A stretch of DNA of 5,628 nucleotides. Source: Pseudomonadota bacterium (lineage in GTDB: Bacteria; Pseudomonadota; Gammaproteobacteria; Steroidobacterales; Steroidobacteraceae). Under the pieces are notes generated by a model. The model had not been told where the DNA came from, did no database searches, and worked only from the letters and a program-made list of their open reading frames with translations. This document shows positions 1 through 4,481 of the stretch, piece by piece (the stretch's first letter is position 1; every line of letters starts with the position of its first letter). The stretch is from positions 1-5,628 of the forward strand of contig QGUX01000227.1 in assembly GCA_003242275.1 (NCBI GenBank). The letters run 5' to 3'. Position numbers and translations under genes: made by a program.

Positions 1-1
1 C

Positions 2-118
2 GCGTTGTCGATCACGATCTGGACCTGCGTGATCTTCCTGGGCCGCTGGATCGGCTTCACCGGGGGCTACGAAGTTCCCGTGCCCGAGGACCTCGACTTC
101 GACTTCTCCGGCTTCTGA
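2..118 (+). CDS. C-terminal end of a small integral membrane protein (DUF6644-like), 5' truncated
   Basis: The last 38 codons of a gene that begins before the window. The frame is open from base 2 to a TGA at 116-118. The visible peptide starts with a hydrophobic stretch (ALSITIWTCVIFLGRWIGF) that reads as the final transmembrane helix. It ends in an acidic, aromatic tail (VPVPEDLDFDFSGF). From memory, the pattern 'ALSxxxW...GRxIxF' at the end of the last helix resembles DUF6644-type bacterial membrane proteins, which have several helices and no established function; this family call is tentative. The gene is convergent with the Ada-like gene, and the last 52 bases of the two overlap. Too little is present to assign a role. 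That it is a real coding end is fairly likely, from codon bias and the clean helix-plus-tail structure. Confidence 0.6.
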   Translation, partial: ALSITIWTCVIFLGRWIGFTGGYEVPVPEDLDFDFSGF

Positions 119-1047
119 GCGCGCGCGCTCGTGCGGTGCGCGCCGGCGCCGGCGCCTTCCGGGACGGCGTGGCGTTCGCGCTCGAGCAGTTCGCGCTTGC
201 GCTCCACCCCCCAGCGGTAGCCCGACAGCGAACCGTCGGTGCGCACCACGCGATGGCAGGGCACCACCAGCGCCAGCGGGTTGCTGGCGCAGGCGCGCGC
301 CACCGCGCGGACCGCGGAGGGCGCGCCGATGCGGCGCGCGAGCTCGGCGTAGGAAACCGTTTCGCCCACCGGGATGCGCCGCAGCGCCTGCCACACACGC
401 CGCTGGAATGCCGTGCCGCGGATGTCCAGGGGCAGGTCGAGCTTCCCGCCCGGTGACTCCACGAAGCCGACGATGCGCGCCACCCACTGCTCGAACTGCC
501 GGTCGCCGCCCACCAGTTCGGCGGCCGGGAAGCGCCTCTGCAGCTCCCGCACCAGTGCGTCGGCGTCGTCATCCAGCGCGATGGCGCACACGCCGCGCGG
601 CGAGGCGGCGACCAGCAGCGCACCGAGCGGGCACTGCGCCACCGCGAAGCGGATGACCTGGTTGGCGCCGCCGGCGCGATAGTTCCCTGGCGGCATGCCG
701 AGCAGTTCGTCCGCGGAGGCATAGAAGGGGCTGGCCGAGCCGAAGCCGGCGGCAAGGATGGCGTCGGTGACGCGGCGGCCGCGCGCCAGCTCGCCCTGCA
801 GGCGCTCGGCGCGCCGTGCCTGCGCCCAGGCCTTGGGCGTCAGCCCCGTCACCTGCCGGAACAGGCGATGGAAATGGAAGCGGCTGAGTCCGGCGGCGCT
901 GGCCAGCGCGGCCAGGTCGGGCGGCTCCTCGCTGTTCTCGATGGTGCGGCAGGCCTCGGCCACGAGCCGCAGGTGGCGCGCGGAAACGCCGCCGTGGGCC
1001 CCCGGCATGGCGCGGGCGGAAGGAGTTCGCTCCCCGGACATCTGCAT
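67..1047 (-). CDS. Ada-like protein: AraC-type HTH fused to O6-alkylguanine-DNA alkyltransferase, no N-terminal Ada domain
   Basis: A 326-residue cytoplasmic protein predicted to remove methyl groups from O6-methylguanine (and O4-methylthymine) by irreversible transfer to its own cysteine. It also carries an AraC-type DNA-binding domain. Residues about 25-125 match the AraC domain of E. coli Ada (HTH around ALASAAGLSRFHFHRLF, then the TGLTPKAW segment). Residues about 132-206 are the RNase-H-like N-terminal half of the transferase, and 207-291 the catalytic half. The active site is VVPCHRVV with nucleophile Cys264 (codon 256-258), followed by SLSGYRWG. E. coli Ada has about 90 further N-terminal residues with the zinc-bound cysteines that sense methylphosphotriesters; these are absent here. 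The start at 1047 is backed by a perfect ribosome binding site. Residues about 292-326 form a basic Gly/Ala/Ser-rich tail of no known family, overlapping the convergent gene. Function of the transferase is near certain; whether it regulates genes is unclear. Confidence 0.95.
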   Translation of the reverse strand: MQMSGERTPSARAMPGAHGGVSARHLRLVAEACRTIENSEEPPDLAALASAAGLSRFHFHRLFRQVTGLTPKAWAQARRAERLQGELARGRRVTDAILAAGFGSASPFYASADELLGMPPGNYRAGGANQVIRFAVAQCPLGALLVAASPRGVCAIALDDDADALVRELQRRFPAAELVGGDRQFEQWVARIVGFVESPGGKLDLPLDIRGTAFQRRVWQALRRIPVGETVSYAELARRIGAPSAVRAVARACASNPLALVVPCHRVVRTDGSLSGYRWGVERKRELLERERHAVPEGAGAGAHRTSARAQKPEKSKSRSSGTGTS

Positions 1048-1055
1048 GGACGTTA

Positions 1056-1060
1056 CCTCC
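1056..1060 (-). promoter_or_regulatory. Ribosome binding site of the Ada-like gene
   Basis: Read on the minus strand this is GGAGG (GGAGGT with the next base), a perfect Shine-Dalgarno core, 8 bases before the ATG at 1045-1047. It fixes the start there rather than at the second ATG (1039-1041), where spacing would be 14. It also argues that the missing N-terminal Ada domain is genuine and not a mis-called start. Confidence 0.8.
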
Positions 1061-1253
1061 GTTGCGCGCCGGTCGCCATCGCTGCGGACGGGACCGGCGA
1101 GCGTCCAGTCTGTGCCGCGCGGATGTGAATTGCTTCCTGTTTCTTGCGGACGGAATCGTGGGGTCGCGTGGCATGCCTCACGCTCCCGTCGCAGTCAAGG
1201 AGGAGATGCATCACAACGCCGCTGAATCGGCACCTGCATTTTCCAGCCGTGGC

Positions 1254-1259
1254 TATGAT
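1254..1259 (+). promoter_or_regulatory. Possible -10 element for the barrel-protein gene
   Basis: TATGAT matches the sigma-70 -10 consensus at five of six bases, in a relatively AT-containing patch about 65 bases before the gene's ATG. A matching -35 at the right distance is poor (around 1230-1236), so this is a weak call based on one hexamer. Confidence 0.3.
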
Positions 1260-1323
1260 CGCCCATCGGACCCGGCAGCACGCGCGCCGGACGATCGACA
1301 ACATCAGAAACAGGGAGAGTCCT

Positions 1324-1995
1324 ATGGTCTCGGCAAGAGTGGCGGCAGTGGCCCTGGTGGCGCTGGCCGGAGCGGTTCCGGTGGCGGCGGGAGCCGCGGA
1401 AGGCGGACAGTGGCACGTGGGCGTTTCCGGCGGAACCCTGGGCATCAGCCCGGAAGTGGGTTACCGCTTCGGCAGCCACACCGGCCTGCGTGTGAACGGC
1501 GGCTTCCTCGACTACGACCGCAGCGAGGAGATCGACGACATCGACTACGACGGCACGCTGAAGCTCAATTCGGTGGGCCTGATGGCCGACTTCTATCCCT
1601 TCGGGGGCAGCTTCCGTCTGTCCGTCGGCGCGCGCAGCAACAGCAACAAGATCGACCTCGTCGCCACGCCGACCACCGACGTGGAGATCGGCGACGTCTC
1701 CTACTCGCCTGACCAGGTCGGCCAGCTGGCCGGCGGCGTGAAGTTCAGGAAGTTCACGCCGGCGCTGACGCTGGGCTGGGGCGGCAAGCTGGGCAAGGGC
1801 TTCACCATGGGCCTGGAGGCCGGCGTGCTGCTGCAGGGGTCGCCGAAGTTCTCGCTGGCCGCATCGGGCGGCCTGCTGGCCAATGACGACGAGTTCCTCG
1901 AGGAGCTGGAGAAGGAGCGCGCCCAGGCCGAGGAGGACGCCGAGGACTTCAAGCTCTGGCCGGTGATCCAGATCCACTTCGCCTGGCGTTTCTGA
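1324..1995 (+). CDS. Exported, probable outer-membrane beta-barrel protein of unknown function
   Basis: A 223-residue protein. Residues 1-24 form a Sec signal peptide (basic start, hydrophobic core rich in Ala/Val/Leu, AGA before the likely cut at 24/25). The mature part alternates short amphipathic strands with Gly/Asp/Ser-rich turns (VGVSGGTLGISPEVGYRFG, LNSVGLMADFYPF, FRLSVGARSNSN, TMGLEAGVLLQGSPK). It ends in IQIHFAWRF, with the terminal Phe that the BAM machinery recognises on outer-membrane barrels. Residues 188-209 are a strongly acidic, probably helical insert just before the last strand. I recall similar proteins widely in proteobacteria, usually called hypothetical or outer membrane protein, with no known substrate. 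GGGAG at 1313-1317, 6 bases before ATG, decides this start; upstream in-frame ATGs (1144, 1255) lack a ribosome binding site and would bury the signal peptide. It stands alone, with sodB downstream on its own promoter. Confidence 0.85.
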   Translation: MVSARVAAVALVALAGAVPVAAGAAEGGQWHVGVSGGTLGISPEVGYRFGSHTGLRVNGGFLDYDRSEEIDDIDYDGTLKLNSVGLMADFYPFGGSFRLSVGARSNSNKIDLVATPTTDVEIGDVSYSPDQVGQLAGGVKFRKFTPALTLGWGGKLGKGFTMGLEAGVLLQGSPKFSLAASGGLLANDDEFLEELEKERAQAEEDAEDFKLWPVIQIHFAWRF

Positions 1996-1996
1996 A

Positions 1997-2023
1997 GCGC
2001 CGGCGGACCGGCGCGGCCGCGCC
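1997..2023 (+). terminator. GC-rich hairpin after the barrel-protein gene, possible terminator
   Basis: It starts one base after the stop codon. GCGCCGG (1997-2003) pairs with CCGGCGC (2008-2014) around a four-base loop. This overlaps a second perfect palindrome, GGCGCGGCCGCGCC at 2010-2023. Only a short T run (ATTT, 2025-2028) follows, so efficient intrinsic termination is uncertain. The sodB promoter begins immediately after. Confidence 0.4.
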
Positions 2024-2026
2024 GAT

Positions 2027-2057
2027 TTGACCCCGCCCGCCGCCGGGGCGTTATCAT
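2027..2057 (+). promoter_or_regulatory. Probable sigma-70 promoter of sodB
   Basis: TTGACC (2027-2032, five of six to consensus) and TATCAT (2052-2057, five of six) lie 19 bases apart, slightly longer than the ideal 17. The spacer is almost pure G/C and holds CCCCG (2031-2035) facing CGGGG (2044-2048), which could influence melting or be an operator. The expected transcript start is near 2064, giving a leader of about 60 bases. This also rules out the in-frame ATG at 2056 as a start codon, since it would overlap the -10. Confidence 0.5.
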
Positions 2058-2069
2058 GCACGACCCGGC

Positions 2070-2094
2070 GCGGGCCCTCACGATGCGGGCCCGC
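2070..2094 (+). promoter_or_regulatory. Hairpin in the sodB leader
   Basis: GCGGGCCC (2070-2077) pairs perfectly with GGGCCCGC (2087-2094), an all-G/C 8-bp stem with a 9-base loop. It would sit within the first 30 or so bases of the sodB message if the promoter call is right. Such 5' hairpins can protect a message from decay. No T run follows, so it is not a terminator. The structure is visible in the sequence; any role is inference. Confidence 0.45.
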
Positions 2095-2124
2095 CTTCCC
2101 CGCAATCCACAGCGAGAGACGACC

Positions 2125-2724
2125 GTGAGCAACATCACCCTGCCACCGCTGCCCTTTGCCGAGAACGCCCTGGATCCCGTCATCAGCGCCAATACGCTGA
2201 GCTTCCATTACGGCAAGCACCACAAGGCCTACGTCGACAACCTGAACAAGCTGATCGCCGGCACGCCGCTGGAAGGCCAGCCGCTGGAGAAGATCATCCT
2301 GGAGTCGGCCGGCAAGGCGGACAAGCAGGGCGTGTTCAACAATGCCGCCCAGGTGTGGAACCACACCTTCTTCTGGAACTCGCTCAAGCCGAATGGTGGC
2401 GGCACCCCGCCGGCCGCGCTGGCGCAGCGCATCGAGCGCGACTTCGGCAGCGTGGACAACCTGAAGAAGGAGCTGCTGACCGCCGCCACCACGCAGTTCG
2501 GCAGCGGCTGGGCCTGGCTGGCCGAGGACAATGGCAAGCTGGTGGTGCTGAAGACGCCCAACGCCGAGCTGCCCATGACCCAGGGCAAGAAGGCGCTGCT
2601 GACCATCGACGTCTGGGAGCACGCCTACTATCTCGACTACCAGAACCGCCGGCCGGATTTCGTCACCGCGGTGCTGGACAAGCTGGTCAACTGGCAGTTC
2701 GCCGCCGACAACCTCGGCGTCTGA
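2125..2724 (+). CDS. sodB: Iron superoxide dismutase
   Basis: A 199-residue cytoplasmic enzyme that converts superoxide to oxygen and hydrogen peroxide. It aligns along its whole length with E. coli SodB (193 residues). Metal ligands are His28 (in SFHYGKHH), His80 (in [11 protein letters not shown]), and Asp162 and His166 (in [11 protein letters not shown]). Gln76 in AAQVWNH is the second-shell glutamine typical of iron enzymes; manganese enzymes have Gly there and place the Gln elsewhere, so iron is expected. The helical N-terminal domain is about 1-90 and the alpha/beta C-terminal domain 91-199. The only length difference I see is a few extra residues around 62-68 (GKADKQG). The GTG start at 2125 reproduces the family N-terminus; in-frame ATGs at 2056 and 2083 would add unrelated residues and fall in the promoter or leader hairpin. 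The ribosome binding site is weak (GAGAG around 2114-2118). It appears monocistronic, with its own promoter and terminator. Confidence 0.97.
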   Translation: MSNITLPPLPFAENALDPVISANTLSFHYGKHHKAYVDNLNKLIAGTPLEGQPLEKIILESAGKADKQGVFNNAAQVWNHTFFWNSLKPNGGGTPPAALAQRIERDFGSVDNLKKELLTAATTQFGSGWAWLAEDNGKLVVLKTPNAELPMTQGKKALLTIDVWEHAYYLDYQNRRPDFVTAVLDKLVNWQFAADNLGV

Positions 2725-2742
2725 GGATTTCCCTGATTCGAT

Positions 2743-2779
2743 GACGGCGTCCCGCGGACCGGGGCGCCGTCCTCTTGTC
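2743..2779 (+). terminator. Probable intrinsic terminator of sodB
   Basis: GACGGCGTCCC (2743-2753) and GGGGCGCCGTC (2761-2771) form an 11-bp stem with one T-G wobble and a 7-base loop, 18 bases after the sodB stop. A pyrimidine tract with some T residues (CTCTTGTCC) follows. The stem is strong, but the T tract is poorer than in classic terminators. It separates sodB from the efflux operon. Confidence 0.55.
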
Positions 2780-2804
2780 CGGATTTATTTGATTGATCAT
2801 ACTT
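2775..2804 (+). promoter_or_regulatory. Possible promoter and operator of the marR-type/RND operon
   Basis: The stretch 2781-2820 is a conspicuous AT-rich island in otherwise GC-rich DNA, directly upstream of the MarR-family gene. A weak pair, TTGTCC (2775-2780) and CATACT (2799-2804), is 18 bases apart, each four of six to consensus. A perfect inverted repeat TGAT-TG-ATCA (2790-2799) lies between and over them, where an autoregulating MarR dimer would be expected to bind. The AT-rich island and repeat are plain to see; the assignment to this regulator is inference. Confidence 0.4.
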
Positions 2805-2832
2805 TGCCGCATTACCTACTGCCTGGGCATTT

Positions 2833-3318
2833 ATGTCCGCCGCCGCAGACTCCCTTTCCGGCATCCCACCTGAACCCTGCGAGTTCGAACTCGCCGATCC
2901 CCATGCCCGCACCGGGCGCCTGCTGAAGCTGGTCTACAGTTCGCTGCTCCGCAGCATCGACGCACGCATGCAGCCCCTGGAGCTCACCGCGCTGCAGTGG
3001 CAGCCGCTGTTCCTGCTCTGGCGCGGCCGGGCGGACACGGTGGCCGCGCTGGCCCGCGAGTGCGAGATGGACTGCGGCGCCATGACGCGCATGCTCGACC
3101 GCCTGGAGGCCAAGGGCCTGGTGCGCCGCCATCGCAGCGAGACCGACCGGCGCGTGGTGCACCTGTCCCTGACGGACAAGGGCCGGGAGTCGGCGGCGGC
3201 GCTTCCCCCCGTGCTGCGCGAGGAGCTGGCGCGGCACCTCAAGGACTTCACCGATCAGGAGACGGAACTGCTGATCAGCATGCTGCAGCGGATGCTGGAC
3301 AACGGCACCCGCGGCTGA
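2833..3318 (+). CDS. MarR-family transcriptional regulator, probable repressor of the adjacent efflux pump
   Basis: A 161-residue cytoplasmic winged-helix regulator, expected to act as a dimer. Residues about 25-60 and 125-158 are the dimerising helices. The DNA-binding part is about 67-118: VAALAREC helix, recognition helix CGAMTRMLDRLEAKG, then the wing with the family signature (TDRRVVHLSLTDKG). Length fits the family. The gene lies 17 bases before the membrane fusion protein gene, the usual place for a local repressor released by pump substrates; regulation of its own operon is inferred. The ribosome binding site before the ATG at 2833 is weak, and no alternative in-frame start is close by. 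Cys77 and Cys81 flank the start of the recognition helix and Cys16 is near the N-terminus, so redox sensing is conceivable but unproven. It resembles MarR proteins paired with RND or EmrAB pumps; the precise name cannot be fixed. Confidence 0.92.
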   Translation: MSAAADSLSGIPPEPCEFELADPHARTGRLLKLVYSSLLRSIDARMQPLELTALQWQPLFLLWRGRADTVAALARECEMDCGAMTRMLDRLEAKGLVRRHRSETDRRVVHLSLTDKGRESAAALPPVLREELARHLKDFTDQETELLISMLQRMLDNGTRG

Positions 3319-3335
3319 ACCTTCCGAGGACCCCC

Positions 3336-4478
3336 ATGACCAAGACTTTTCCCGTCCTTCCAGCCCTGAGCCTGGCCTTGCTGCTGGCGGCCTGTGGTGG
3401 CAATGCGCCACCACCCGCCGCAGGCGCCGCCCCCGAGGTCGGCGTGATCACGCTCTCGACGCGCGCCGTGGAGCTCACCACCGAGCTGCCCGGCCGGACG
3501 TCGGCCTTCCGCATCGCCGAGGTGCGCCCGCAGGTGGAAGGCATCATCAAGAAGCGCCTGTTCACCGAGGGTTCGCAGGTGGTGGCCGGCCAGCCGCTCT
3601 ACCAGATCGACGACGCCACCTACCGCGCCGCCGTGCTGCGCGCCGAGGCCAGCCTCGCCAGCGCCGAGGCGCAGCTGAATGCCGCGCGCCTGCTGACCGA
3701 GCGCTACGGCCCGCTGCACGAGCGCGGCGTGGTGAGCAAGCAGGACTACGACAATGCCGTGGCGGCCAGCACCAGCGCCGAGGCGGCCGTGGCGGCGGCG
3801 AAGGCCGCGCTGGAGGCCGCGCGCATCGATCTCTCCTACACGCAGGTGCGCTCGCCCATCTCGGGGCGCATCGGCCGTTCGCTGGTGACCGAGGGGGCGC
3901 TGGTGACGCGCAACCAGGAGCAGCCACTGGCCACGGTGGCGCAGCTCGATCCCATCTACGTGGACGTCACGCAGTCTTCGGCCGAGCTGCTGCGGCTGCA
4001 GCGCGACTTCGCCGAGGGGCGCCTGCAGCGCGACGCCAACCAGAACGCGCGCGTGCTGCTGACGCTGGAGGACGGCGCGGCGTATCCACATGCCGGCTCG
4101 CTCAAGTTCGCCGAGGTGACGGTGGAGTCCAGCACCGGCTCGGTGCTGCTGCGCGCGCAGTTCCCCAATCCCGACGGCGTGCTGCTGCCCGGCATGTTCG
4201 TGCGCGCGCGGCTCTCGCGCGGCAGCGCCAGCGAGGCGCTGCTGGTGCCGCAGGCGGCCGTGCAGCGCAACGGCCGCGGCGAGCCCGTGGTGCTGGTGGT
4301 GGGCGAGGAGGACAAGGTCAGCGAGCGCGTGATCCAGCTCGGTCCCACGGTGGGCAGCGAATGGCTGGTCACCGGCGGACTGGCGGCCGGTGAGCGCATC
4401 ATCGTCGAGGGCCTGCAGAAGGCGCGTGCCGGCATCACCGTGACCCCGGCACCCGTCGGCAACGCGGGCGGGAACTGA
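3336..4478 (+). CDS. RND efflux periplasmic adaptor (membrane fusion) lipoprotein, AcrA/MexA type
   Basis: A 380-residue periplasmic adaptor that joins an inner-membrane RND pump to an outer-membrane channel. Residues 1-19 are a lipoprotein signal with lipobox LAAC and lipidated Cys20; +2 is Gly, not the Asp of inner-membrane retention in enterobacteria. Segments in order: beta strands of the membrane-proximal domain (34-57, VELTTELPGRTSAFRIAEVR), lipoyl half (about 62-93), alpha-helical hairpin rich in Ala/Glu that docks to the channel (94-166), second lipoyl half (about 167-203, SPISGRIGRSLVTEGALV), beta barrel (204-300, LDPIYVDVTQSS, FPNPDGVLLPGMFVRARL), and the C-terminal membrane-proximal part (301-371). 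Length and sequence are close to MexA (383) and AcrA (397). ATG at 3336 has GAGGA at 3326-3330, 5 bases upstream; longer in-frame starts would run through the MarR gene. The stop is 3 bases before the pump start. Family call is near certain; drug range cannot be told. Confidence 0.96.
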   Translation: MTKTFPVLPALSLALLLAACGGNAPPPAAGAAPEVGVITLSTRAVELTTELPGRTSAFRIAEVRPQVEGIIKKRLFTEGSQVVAGQPLYQIDDATYRAAVLRAEASLASAEAQLNAARLLTERYGPLHERGVVSKQDYDNAVAASTSAEAAVAAAKAALEAARIDLSYTQVRSPISGRIGRSLVTEGALVTRNQEQPLATVAQLDPIYVDVTQSSAELLRLQRDFAEGRLQRDANQNARVLLTLEDGAAYPHAGSLKFAEVTVESSTGSVLLRAQFPNPDGVLLPGMFVRARLSRGSASEALLVPQAAVQRNGRGEPVVLVVGEEDKVSERVIQLGPTVGSEWLVTGGLAAGERIIVEGLQKARAGITVTPAPVGNAGGN

Positions 4479-4481
4479 TCC

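Larger units (their letters stand above)
1048..1323. other. Divergent intergenic region between the Ada-like gene and the barrel-protein gene
   Basis: This 276-base region must hold the divergent promoters of both neighbours. It contains the Ada-like gene's ribosome binding site and a possible -10 for the rightward gene. It also has an imperfect inverted repeat, GCGTG (1166-1170) facing CACGC (1179-1183), around the palindrome GGCATGCC at 1170-1177, which could be an operator but has no recognised owner. An AAGGAGG at 1197-1203 lies only 2 bases from an ATG and opens no convincing gene. I see no clear sigma-70 promoter for the Ada-like gene and no match to the E. coli Ada box. Confidence 0.5.

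Noticed and set aside
57..755. Minus-strand open frame overlapping the Ada-like gene in another phase
   Set aside because: Arg/Ser/Pro-rich shadow; the alternative phase contains the complete alkyltransferase active site.
1060..1200. Possible Ada box or strong sigma-70 promoter for the Ada-like gene
   Set aside because: Minus strand has TTGACT (1193-1198) but no acceptable -10 at the right distance, and the nearest ATT-N6-GCAA does not match the E. coli Ada-binding pattern.
1206..1712. Frame starting with ATG at 1206 right after a strong AAGGAGG
   Set aside because: The spacing of 2 bases is too short for efficient initiation, and the frame runs out of phase through the barrel-protein gene as Gly/Arg/Ser low-complexity sequence.
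2056..2124. N-terminal extension of SodB from ATG 2056 or 2083
   Set aside because: The added residues do not resemble the family, no ribosome binding site precedes either ATG, and 2056 overlaps the probable -10 while 2083 lies in the leader hairpin loop.
1195..2622. A 475-codon open frame on the minus strand across the barrel-protein and sodB genes
   Set aside because: It lies opposite two well-supported genes, its translation is low-complexity Gly/Ala/Arg/Gln/His-rich with no family resemblance, and long antisense frames are expected in DNA with this codon bias.
3255..4091. Long minus-strand open frame opposite the adaptor gene
   Set aside because: Shadow of the AcrA/MexA-type gene; the translation is His/Arg/Leu/Gly-rich without domains.
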